Assembly: GCF_042662125.1 (NCBI RefSeq)
Contig: NZ_JBHSXL010000009.1
Location: 620,001 to 684,000 of the forward strand
DNA length: 64,000 bases
Direction of reading: 5' to 3'
Source: Halopenitus salinus
GTDB lineage: Archaea; Halobacteriota; Halobacteria; Halobacteriales; Haloferacaceae
Below are positions 53,853 through 61,677 of this stretch, one piece after another. The notes below the pieces were generated by a model. That model was not told the DNA's origin. It saw only the letters and a program-made list of their open reading frames with translations, and made no database searches. The translations under genes and the position numbers were made by a program. The first letter of the stretch is position 1; every line of letters begins with the position of its first letter.

Positions 53853-53986
53853 TGGGCCGTCGGTCCGTCTCCCGGTGGCGGCCAGTAATGGGCCGTCGGT
53901 CCGTCTCCCGGTGACGGCCAGTAATGGGCCGTCGGTCCGTCTCCCGGTGGCGGCCAGTAATGGGCCGTCGATCCGTCCCTCGATGA
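53843..53986 (+). repeat. Four tandem 36-bp repeats with hairpin potential
   Basis: Units start at 53843, 53879, 53915 and 53951. The first three share cggccagtaatgggccgtcg followed by GTCCGTCTCCCGGTGG with single-base changes; the fourth is diverged at its end. The mce stop codon (53850-53852) is in unit 1. Each unit can pair GCGGCC or GACGGCC with GGCCGTC around an AGTAATG loop; in unit 1 the stem extends to 14 perfect base pairs (53836-53849 with 53857-53870). Because 36 is a multiple of three, several frames stay open through it. Confidence 0.92.
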
Positions 53987-54026
53987 CGATCGGGTTTTTA
54001 ACCGATGGCGACCCAACCCGGGTCGT

Positions 54027-54677
54027 ATGGTCGCGATCGAAGCGATGGACGTCGGAGTCGTCCTGATCGGGTTGGTGTTGGCGTTCGTCGGAGCCGCGGT
54101 CTCGGTCTACGCGGTCACGCTCACGGGGTTCCTCATCGGAGCCGGCGTCGGCCATCTCGCCGCGCCGAACCTCGCGGGACTGCTCGGCGTCGAGGGGCTC
54201 CTCGCCTCCGCGGCCGCGGTGGCGATCGGCGGCGGGATCGGCGCGGTTCTCGCGTACGTCGGGCTCTCCTTCGCCGTGATGGGGATCGGTGCGATCGTCG
54301 GCGCGTTCGTCGGCCGGTTCGTCGTGGGGCCGCTCTACGTCGAGGGAACGATCCTGCTCGTCGGCGCGACGCTGGCGGGGATGGCCGTCGGTGCGATCGT
54401 CGGTATCGTGCTCACGCGGACCACGCTCGTGTTCTCGACCGCGTTCATCGGCGCGGCGCTCGCCTCGCGATCGCTCACGCCGGGCGATTTCGAGGCGGCC
54501 ACGGACCCGATTGCGCTCGAGGCGCTCGTCATCGACCCCACGGCGCCCGCGTTCCTCGCGGTGTTCGTCCTCGGTGTCCTCTCGCAGGTGGGGCTGTTCA
54601 AGTTCGGGTACGTCACGAAGCTGGCGGCGATCGTCCCGGGTGCGGGACGGTGGACGGCGAGCGACGACGGCGGGTGA
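54027..54677 (+). CDS. Multi-pass membrane protein of unknown function
   Basis: A 216-residue, Gly/Ala/Val-rich integral membrane protein with about six or seven helices (for example VVLIGLVLAFVGAAVSVYAV, LLASAAAVAIGGGIGAVLAY, ILLVGATLAGMAVGAIVGIV). The glycine-zipper-like pattern resembles TMEM198/DUF4203 proteins, but I would not assign it firmly. The C-terminus is polar and short. TTTTTAACC about 25-32 bases upstream supports ATG 54027; this box follows the repeat array directly. Confidence 0.75.
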   Translation: MVAIEAMDVGVVLIGLVLAFVGAAVSVYAVTLTGFLIGAGVGHLAAPNLAGLLGVEGLLASAAAVAIGGGIGAVLAYVGLSFAVMGIGAIVGAFVGRFVVGPLYVEGTILLVGATLAGMAVGAIVGIVLTRTTLVFSTAFIGAALASRSLTPGDFEAATDPIALEALVIDPTAPAFLAVFVLGVLSQVGLFKFGYVTKLAAIVPGAGRWTASDDGG

Positions 54678-54708
54678 CCCGTCGACGCATCCGGCCTATC
54701 CGTGAACC

Positions 54709-54740
54709 CTCGCCCGCCTACTCGTACTCGTCTCGCCCGC

Positions 54741-54754
<14 letters not shown>
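54709..54754 (-). repeat. 23-bp tandem duplication at a stop codon
   Basis: Two identical 23-base units at 54709-54731 and 54732-54754, each beginning CTCGCCCGCCTACTCGTACT. On the complement the distal unit contains the last codons and the TAG stop (54741-54743) of the hydroxyacyl-CoA dehydrogenase; the other copy repeats them in the trailer. Confidence 0.85.
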
Positions 54755-55598
<844 letters not shown>

Positions 55599-55730
55599 AC
55601 CGACTCCTACACGGGGCGGCGTGTAAGTGTGGCGGGCGTCGCCGACCGCTCCGCAGCCGCGGTCGACGGCTCGGTCGAGGGCCGGCGGAGAAACCTTCAA
55701 GTCCCTGATCCGCAAACGCGTCGGTATCCG

Positions 55731-56351
55731 GTGACCTCGCTCGTGTCAGATTCCGATACCGCGGACGTCGACGACGAGTCCGACCGTACCGACCTGCGGT
55801 GGATCGGTCCCGCGACCGCCCAGGTGCTCGAGGCGGCCGACATCGACGCCGCTGACGTCCGCGCGAAGCGGGTCGCCTACAGGACCCTCGTCGAGGCGGG
55901 CGTCAATCCCGGCGTCGCGGCGAAGATCCGCCGTGAGCACTCGCTGTCGTGGTCCTTCGAGGCCGGCGAGGGACTGCGGCGTCGGTCGACACAGATTCGC
56001 AGCCTCGGAAGCGACGAGGCGGAGTGGATCGCCGCCTCATCGGGCGACTGGGCGGATTCGTCGGAACGGACCGGGACGGGTTCGGGATCGACTCCGGGAA
56101 CGGAGGCGGAGGCCGACGGAAGCGGCGATCCCGTCTCCGCGGAGTCCGCCTGGCGCGATCGATCCCGTCCCACGCCGCCGACGGATCTCGATCCCGTCTC
56201 CGAGGCCGACGCCGACATTCTCGCGGAGGCCGGGATCACCTCGGTCCGCAGCCTCGCCACCGCGGACCCCGAACACGTGGCGGACGTGCTGTCGATCGAG
56301 CCGGAGCGCGTCGAGCGATGGCACGAGGCGGCCGAACGGGCGGCGGAGTGA
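55731..56351 (+). CDS. Haloarchaeal protein with HhH-like ends (DUF7409-like)
   Basis: A 206-residue protein with two similar helical modules, one near the start (DLRWIGPATAQVLEAADIDA, KRVAYRTLVEAGVNPGVAAK) and one at the end (PVSEADADILAEAGITSVRS, VADVLSIEPERVERWHEAAE), joined by a polar Ser/Gly/Glu-rich linker. They look like helix-hairpin-helix/SAP-type DNA-binding or protein-contact modules. I know no characterised homologue. There is no ATG at a suitable place; GTG 55731 lies about 30 bases after AACCTTCAAG, with GTG 55743 as alternative. Confidence 0.7.
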   Translation: MTSLVSDSDTADVDDESDRTDLRWIGPATAQVLEAADIDAADVRAKRVAYRTLVEAGVNPGVAAKIRREHSLSWSFEAGEGLRRRSTQIRSLGSDEAEWIAASSGDWADSSERTGTGSGSTPGTEAEADGSGDPVSAESAWRDRSRPTPPTDLDPVSEADADILAEAGITSVRSLATADPEHVADVLSIEPERVERWHEAAERAAE

Positions 56352-56433
56352 AGTAGACTCCGTCGTCGGTCACCTTCATCCTCCGTCCGCGTTACCGCAG
56401 TATTTTTGATGGTCGTTGTCGGAACGTGAAACG

Positions 56434-57252
56434 ATGAAACAGAACGCGGCGGACGCCATCACGCGGGACGGCAAGGTCTTGATCCTCGCGTACGACCACG
56501 GGCTCGAACACGGCCCCGTCGACTTCGAACCGAACCCGGCGACCGCGGACCCCGAGCGGATCTTCGATCTCGCCACCCACGACGCGGTCACGGCGCTCGC
56601 GGTACAGAAGGGACTCGCGGAGGCGTACTATCCCGACTACGAGTCGGACGTGACGCTGCTTTTGAAGCTCAACGGGACCTCCAACCTCTGGATGGGCGAG
56701 CCCGACAGCGCCGTCAACTGCTCCGTCGAGTACGCGGACGAGATCGGCGCCGACGCGGTCGGGTTCACGCTCTATGGCGGATCGAACCACGAGGTGGAGA
56801 TGGCCGAGGAGTTCCGCGACGCACACGAGGACGCCCGCGAGCGCGACCTCGGGGTCGTGATGTGGTCGTACCCCCGCGGCCAGGGCGTCAAGGACGACAC
56901 GAGTTCCGGGACGATCGCCTACGCCGCCAGACAGGGACTCGAACTCGGCGCCGACGTCGCCAAGGTGAAATACCCGGGCTCGCCCGAGGCGATGGCCGAG
57001 GCCGTCCGGATGGCCGGCCGCACGAAGGTGGTCATGTCCGGCGGCTCGAAGACGGACGACCGGCAGTTCCTCGAGACCGTCGAGGCGGCCGTCGACGCCG
57101 GTGCGAAGGGGCTCGCAGTCGGGCGAAACGTCTTCCAGCGTGAGAACCCGACCGAAATTCTCGACGCGCTCGAGCGGGTCATCTTCGAGGAGCGCTCCGC
57201 GGAGGAGGCGCTCCGTCTCACCCGCGAGGACGCCGAGGCCTCCCCCGAGTGA
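56434..57252 (+). CDS. fba: Fructose-bisphosphate aldolase, class I archaeal type
   Basis: A 272-residue DhnA-family Schiff-base aldolase for the reversible cleavage of fructose-1,6-bisphosphate. Motifs are GKVLILAYDHGLEHGP near the start, the lysine-bearing VAKVKYPG strand (Lys177/Lys179) and the phosphate loop VMSGGSKTDD with GAKGLAVGRNVFQ. ATG 56434 is chosen over the TTG at 56416 because AGTATTTTTG lies 26-35 bases before it. The stop overlaps the ATG of the FBPase gene, making a gluconeogenic pair. Confidence 0.93.
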   Translation: MKQNAADAITRDGKVLILAYDHGLEHGPVDFEPNPATADPERIFDLATHDAVTALAVQKGLAEAYYPDYESDVTLLLKLNGTSNLWMGEPDSAVNCSVEYADEIGADAVGFTLYGGSNHEVEMAEEFRDAHEDARERDLGVVMWSYPRGQGVKDDTSSGTIAYAARQGLELGADVAKVKYPGSPEAMAEAVRMAGRTKVVMSGGSKTDDRQFLETVEAAVDAGAKGLAVGRNVFQRENPTEILDALERVIFEERSAEEALRLTREDAEASPE

Positions 57253-58163
57253 TGTCCGGATCCGATCGCCTCGAGGCGTCCGTGATCGAGTCGGTGTTCG
57301 ACGCGGTCGCGGAGACCGCCCCCGAGATCCGCGCGGCCCTGCCGGGGCGGCGCGTCGAAAGCGACAGGGAGAACCCCTCGGGAGAGACGGTGATGGCCGC
57401 GGACGTCCACGCCGACGAGCTCCTCGAGGAGCGGATCGGGCTTATCGACGGCGTCAGCGGGTACGCGAGCGAGGAGCGTGAGACCGTCGTTGACGTGGGC
57501 TCCGAACCGAAACTCGGCTCCGAGTCCCGCTACGCGGTCGCGGTCGATCCCCTGGACGGCTCCTCGAACCTCCGATCGAACAACGCCATGGGGACGGTCG
57601 TCGGCGTCTACGACGGATCGCTTCCCGCGCGCGGCAGGGACCTCGTCGCCGCCGGATACGTCCTCTACGGTCCGATCACCACCATGGTCGTCGCGACCGC
57701 CGACGGCGTTCGCGAGGAGGTCGTTACGCGTGGTGGGGATGAAGGAGTCGAGCGATCGGTCGTTCGCGAGTCGATCTCGCTTCCCTCCGATCCGGTCGTC
57801 TACGGCTTCGGCGGCCGGGTCCCCGACTGGACCGACGGCTTTCGCGTGTTCGCCCGCGAGATCGAATCCGAGCTGAAGCTGCGGTACGGCGGCGCGATGG
57901 TCGGCGACGTCAACCAGGTGCTCACCTACGGCGGGATCTTCGCGTACCCCGCGCTCGCGGACGCCCCGAACGGCAAGCTCAGACTGCAGTTCGAGGCGAA
58001 CCCGATCGCCTTCATCATCGAGCGGGCGGGCGGAGCCGCCTCCGACGGCACCGAGGCGATCCTCGATGTGGATCCCGAGGAGCTTCACCAGCGTGTTCCG
58101 CTCCACGTCGGGAACGAGCAGCTCGTCGATCGGCTCGAGGCGGCGGTCGAAAGCGGTCAATAA
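57252..58163 (+). CDS. fbp: Fructose-1,6-bisphosphatase, class I
   Basis: A 303-residue Mg-dependent phosphatase of the FBPase/IMPase superfamily. The metal motif DPLDGSSNLRSNNAMGTVVG is the class I FBPase signature; ESRYAVAVDPLDG and YASEERE supply the other acidic ligands, and KLRLQFEANPIAFIIERAGG is the C-terminal substrate region. Translation starts at the ATG sharing one base with the aldolase stop (TGATG; a GTG directly before it is possible). With fba it drives gluconeogenesis from triose phosphates made by TpiA. Confidence 0.93.
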   Translation: MSGSDRLEASVIESVFDAVAETAPEIRAALPGRRVESDRENPSGETVMAADVHADELLEERIGLIDGVSGYASEERETVVDVGSEPKLGSESRYAVAVDPLDGSSNLRSNNAMGTVVGVYDGSLPARGRDLVAAGYVLYGPITTMVVATADGVREEVVTRGGDEGVERSVVRESISLPSDPVVYGFGGRVPDWTDGFRVFAREIESELKLRYGGAMVGDVNQVLTYGGIFAYPALADAPNGKLRLQFEANPIAFIIERAGGAASDGTEAILDVDPEELHQRVPLHVGNEQLVDRLEAAVESGQ

Positions 58164-58172
58164 CCGCCGGGG

Positions 58173-58994
58173 CTATCGAGTCACCGACGCCTCGACGGTG
58201 CCGATCGACTCGACGACGGAGCGGACTTCATCGCCCGGCTCGATCGGTTCGGCGCCGGGCGTGCCGGTGCTGAAGAGGTCGCCCGGACGGAGGGTCATCA
58301 CCTCGGAGTGGAACGAGACGATCTCCCGAGGCGGGAAGGCCATGTTTCGGACCGCGTTTTCGGCGGCGACCTCGTCGTTGACGATCGTCCGAACCCGGAC
58401 GTCCGTGAGATCCATCGGCTCCTCGGGGACCGCGATCGCCGGGCCGACCACGAGGAACGTGTCGTAGCTCTTCGCGCGGGTGAGGAATCGCGGATTGCGC
58501 TGGAGGACGTCCTCCGCGGTCATGTCGATCACCGGGAGGAAGCCGGCGATCACGTCGTCGACCGATTCCTCGTCGACGGAGCGACACTCGCGGCCCATCA
58601 CGACGGCGAGTTCCGCCTCGGCGGTGACTCGATCGCTTTGTGTGGTCGGCGGGAGCCGGATGGGTCCGCCGGGACCCGTCAGGACGCTCGGGGGCTTGAG
58701 GAAGCTCGCGGGCTCCTCCGGGCGGTCCTCCTCCAGGTCGCCGGCGTGTTCGAGGTAGTTCAACCCGATCCCCCACAGCTTTCCGAACCGGTCGAGCGGC
58801 GGCCCGAACGCGACGTCGTCCGGGGCGATTCGATCTGCGGTCGCCGACTCCGGTCCGGCCAGGGTACCAGCGGCGGCCTTCGGCAGGGCGTCGCGGACGC
58901 TTTCGAGTCCCGGATCGGCCGCGCTGAGCGGGCAAAAGCCGTCCTCGTCGCCGACCAGCGGACGGCCCTCTCGGGTTCGAGCGAGGTACTTCAC
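58173..58994 (-). CDS. Fumarylacetoacetate hydrolase family protein
   Basis: A 273-residue FAH-fold enzyme. The metal site is formed by AEAELAVVMGRE (ExE) and a downstream Asp in VIDMTAEDVLQRN; GIGLNYLEHAGDL and FSTGTPGAEPIEPGDEV are typical of 2-keto-3-deoxy-acid hydrolases/dehydratases and acylpyruvases. It starts at a GTG (58992-58994), 37 bases after the cupin gene. With the SDR and the enolase-type dehydratase next to it, a role in the last step of sugar-acid breakdown (cleavage of a 2,4-diketo acid or dehydration of a 2-keto-3-deoxy acid) is likely. Confidence 0.85.
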   Translation of the reverse strand: MKYLARTREGRPLVGDEDGFCPLSAADPGLESVRDALPKAAAGTLAGPESATADRIAPDDVAFGPPLDRFGKLWGIGLNYLEHAGDLEEDRPEEPASFLKPPSVLTGPGGPIRLPPTTQSDRVTAEAELAVVMGRECRSVDEESVDDVIAGFLPVIDMTAEDVLQRNPRFLTRAKSYDTFLVVGPAIAVPEEPMDLTDVRVRTIVNDEVAAENAVRNMAFPPREIVSFHSEVMTLRPGDLFSTGTPGAEPIEPGDEVRSVVESIGTVEASVTR

Positions 58995-59031
58995 GGCCGC
59001 TCCTCCGACCGGGGGGAGTGCCTCGGTCCCC

Positions 59032-59376
59032 TCATTCCCGGTCCGTCCAGAAGTCGAACGAGCGTCCCGGGGCGAACACGTCGAGCCCGACGGCCCGCTC
59101 GTCGCCCGTGTTCTCCACGCGGTGGGCCTCGTTGGACTCCAGGTGGACGGAGTCGTGTTTGGAAAGCGTCACCTCGTCGTCCTCGGTGGCGACGGTGAGC
59201 TCGCCGGCCAGACAGATGCAGACCTGCTCGTTCTCGTGGTCGTGCATCGGGGAGCTGTGTCCCGGCGGCTTCTCGAACCACTCGAAGCTGAACTTGTCGC
59301 TTCCGGCCATCGCGACGCGACGCCAGCCCTCGTCGGGCTCGTAGGTCTCCGCGTCGTCGAAGGAGACGGGGTTCAT
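59032..59376 (-). CDS. Cupin-domain protein
   Basis: A 114-residue single cupin barrel. Motif 1 is PMHDHENEQVCICLAGELTV (H-x-H-x4-Q spacing with the Glu) and motif 2 is SVHLESNEAHRVENTGDERA with the second His. Small cupins of this kind may be isomerases, mutarotase-like enzymes or sensors. Its ATG overlaps the TGA of the upstream SDR gene (ATGA, 59373-59376), so it is translationally coupled and belongs to the sugar-acid operon. Confidence 0.85.
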   Translation of the reverse strand: MNPVSFDDAETYEPDEGWRRVAMAGSDKFSFEWFEKPPGHSSPMHDHENEQVCICLAGELTVATEDDEVTLSKHDSVHLESNEAHRVENTGDERAVGLDVFAPGRSFDFWTDRE

Positions 59377-60158
59377 AGGTTCGACCCCGACGCGCCGCCG
59401 TCGATCGTCACGGTCTCGCCGTTTATGAACCCGGAGCGCGGCGAGGAGAGGAACGCGACGGTGTCGCCGAGCTCCATCGGGTCGCCGGTCCGGCCGAGCG
59501 GGTTGCTCGCCCAGTTCTTGATCCCCTCCTCGTAGGAGTCGTACTCGCCGCGATCGACGGCCTGGTTGACGAGGTCCTGAATGCGCGAGGTCTCGTGCGG
59601 GCCGGGGAGGACGGCGTTCGAACGAACCTCCGGCGCGAACTCCTTCGAGAGGGTCTTCTCGAGGCCGATGACGCCCATCCGGACCGAGTTCGAGAGCACG
59701 AGGCTGTCGATCGCCTCCTTGACGCTCCGGGAGGTGATGTTGACGATGGTGCCGCCGCCGTCGGAGAGGTGGGGTTCGGCCTCGCGCGCGAGGCGGACGA
59801 CGCTCATCACGAGGAGGTCGTAGGCGTGGTACCAGTCATCGTCGTCGGTATCGAGGAACGCGCCCGAGGGCGGTCCCCCGGCGCTCGTGACGAGGTGGTC
59901 GATCGTCCCGAACTCCTCGACCGTCCGATCGACGAGCGCCGTGACGTCGTCCTCGTCGGTCAGATCCCCGGGCTGTGCGACGACGTCGCCCGTTGCGACC
60001 TCCTCGATGTCGGCTTTCGCCTCCGCGAGTCGCTCCTCGTCTCGACCGTTGATCACGACGTTCGCGCCCTCGCGGGCGAGCGCCTTGGCCGACGCGCGTC
60101 CGAGACCGCTCGATGACGCCGTTACGAGTGCCGCGTTGCCGTCTATCCGTAGATCCAT
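59373..60158 (-). CDS. SDR-family oxidoreductase lacking the YxxxK motif
   Basis: A 261-residue short-chain dehydrogenase fold. The cofactor loop VTASSSGLGRASAKALAREG and the VTSAGGPPSG strand are intact, and Ser is present in NITSRSV. Where the catalytic Tyr-x-x-x-Lys should be, the protein reads LVLSNSVRMGVIGLEKT, so both Tyr and Lys are replaced. NAVLPGPHETSRI and NGETVTIDGGASGSNL are normal. It may be a non-classical SDR as seen in some FabG-like subfamilies, with another chemistry. First gene of the leftward operon with cupin and FAH. Confidence 0.85.
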   Translation of the reverse strand: MDLRIDGNAALVTASSSGLGRASAKALAREGANVVINGRDEERLAEAKADIEEVATGDVVAQPGDLTDEDDVTALVDRTVEEFGTIDHLVTSAGGPPSGAFLDTDDDDWYHAYDLLVMSVVRLAREAEPHLSDGGGTIVNITSRSVKEAIDSLVLSNSVRMGVIGLEKTLSKEFAPEVRSNAVLPGPHETSRIQDLVNQAVDRGEYDSYEEGIKNWASNPLGRTGDPMELGDTVAFLSSPRSGFINGETVTIDGGASGSNL

Positions 60159-60203
60159 GTCCGTTCTGAGGGATCACAGGCGCGACCGAAAGCGTTTCCC
60201 TAT

Positions 60204-60302
60204 CGGCAAGTTGGCTGTCATATTTGGCGGCGATCCCGTCGGGTTCGACGACGATCCGTCGCTCGAACCGCGGCGGCGCTCCACGGCAAGTTATATCACG
60301 AC
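60204..60302. promoter_or_regulatory. Divergent promoter region with repeated CGGCAAGTT
   Basis: The 177 bases between the SDR and dehydratase starts contain CGGCAAGTT twice (60204-60212 and 60284-60292), 80 bases apart in direct orientation. The second runs into AGTTATATCACG, the likely TATA box of the rightward gene (about 40 bases before its ATG); the first precedes an AT-rich TGTCATATTTGG. They are candidate binding sites for a pathway regulator. Confidence 0.4.
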
Positions 60303-60335
60303 GTGGGGTAACGAGGGGGACACGGAGCACCACGG

Positions 60336-61553
60336 ATGCGAGACTATTCGAACCACACGAGCCGCCGGGCGGAGGCCCGGGACGTATCGATCACCGACAT
60401 CAAAAGCTGCGTCGTCGAGGGGAACTTCGAGTGGAACCTCGTGAAGATCGAGACCGACGCCGGGGTGACCGGAATCGGCGAGTCCTATCGCGGCGGAGCG
60501 GTCCCGGAGATCATCGAGTACACGGAGCGATTTTTGATCGGCGAGAACCCGCTCGACGTCGAGCGGATCGTGAGACGGATCGTCCAGGAGATGTCCGGCC
60601 ACGGCGGGACGACCGGCAAGGTCGTGACGGCGGCCTCGGGGATCGAGATCGCCCTGTGGGACGTCGCCGGCAAGATCCTGGATCTCCCGGTCTACCAGCT
60701 GCTCGGATCGAAGTACCGCGACGAGGTCCGCCTCTACTGTGACTGTCACGCCGGCGAGGCCTTCGAGACCGAGGACGGCTACACCGCCTACGCCGACGAG
60801 GACGCCTACGCGCCGGGGGCATACGCCGCGGAGGCCGAACGCGTCGCGGGGATGGGCTTCGACGCGCTCAAGTTCGACCTCGACGTGCCGATGGACAACG
60901 ACCCGGACCCCTACAACGGCCGGCTCTCCAACGCCGCGATCGAGCACAAGCGGCGGGTCGTCGAGGCGGTTCGCGACGCGATCGGCTACGAGATCGATCT
61001 CGCCTTCGACTGCCACTGGGACTACACCGTAGAGAGCGCGAAGCGGCTCTCCCACGAGCTCGCCGAGTACGACCTCATGTGGCTCGAGGACGTCGTTCCG
61101 CCGGAGAACATGGACGCACAGATCGAGGTGACGGGGTCGACGCGGACGCCGATCGCCACCGGCGAGAACCGGTTCCGGGTCCACGAGCTCTCCGAGCTGA
61201 TCTACGAACACGGCGTCGACATCCTGACGCCCGATCCGACCACCGTCGGCGGGCTCGCGGAGACGATGCGGATCGCCGACCGCGCGGAGGAGAACTACAT
61301 GCCGATCTCCCCGCACAACGTCTGTAGCCCGGTCGGAACCGTGGCCTGCGTCCACCTCGGCGCCGCGATCCCGAACTTCGACTACCTCGAGTACCACGCC
61401 CTCGAGGTCGACTGGTGGGACGACCTGCTCGTCCGCGACGAGCCGCTCATCGAGGACGGACGCATCGCGGTCCCCGAGGAACCCGGACTCGGGATCGAGC
61501 TGGACGAGGCGGTCGTCGAGGCCAACCTGCACGCCGACTCCGACGGGTTCTGA
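60336..61553 (+). CDS. Enolase-superfamily sugar-acid dehydratase (mandelate racemase/muconate lactonizing type)
   Basis: A 405-residue dehydratase, most like haloarchaeal xylonate/gluconate dehydratases (XacD-type). The capping domain has VKIETDAGVTGIGESYRGGA; in the barrel, FDALKFDLDVP carries the Lys, DLAFDCHWDY the first metal Asp, WLEDVVPPEN and ATGENRFR the Glu ligands, and MPISPHNVCSPVGT the acid/base His. It would turn an aldonate into a 2-keto-3-deoxy acid. Which sugar acid cannot be told. Divergently transcribed from the SDR-cupin-FAH operon. Confidence 0.88.
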   Translation: MRDYSNHTSRRAEARDVSITDIKSCVVEGNFEWNLVKIETDAGVTGIGESYRGGAVPEIIEYTERFLIGENPLDVERIVRRIVQEMSGHGGTTGKVVTAASGIEIALWDVAGKILDLPVYQLLGSKYRDEVRLYCDCHAGEAFETEDGYTAYADEDAYAPGAYAAEAERVAGMGFDALKFDLDVPMDNDPDPYNGRLSNAAIEHKRRVVEAVRDAIGYEIDLAFDCHWDYTVESAKRLSHELAEYDLMWLEDVVPPENMDAQIEVTGSTRTPIATGENRFRVHELSELIYEHGVDILTPDPTTVGGLAETMRIADRAEENYMPISPHNVCSPVGTVACVHLGAAIPNFDYLEYHALEVDWWDDLLVRDEPLIEDGRIAVPEEPGLGIELDEAVVEANLHADSDGF

Positions 61554-61677
61554 GACCGGAGGTCGCGCGGGTGAGACGGGAACTCACGGGCGCTGTTCGG
61601 GCGCGTCGCAGGGGTGCGGTCCCCGTGGCGGCCCCGATCGGGGAAAGCCATTTGCGATCAGCACCCACACTCCCGGT

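Noticed and set aside
53843..53986. Considered as a CRISPR array because the unit is 36 bp
   Set aside because: Units are contiguous with no spacers and there are no cas genes.
53764..54066. Open frames through the 36-bp array encoding repeated ASNGPSVRLPV or TAHYWP peptides
   Set aside because: Frames stay open only because the unit is a multiple of three; no promoter, no family and several frames and both strands are equally open.
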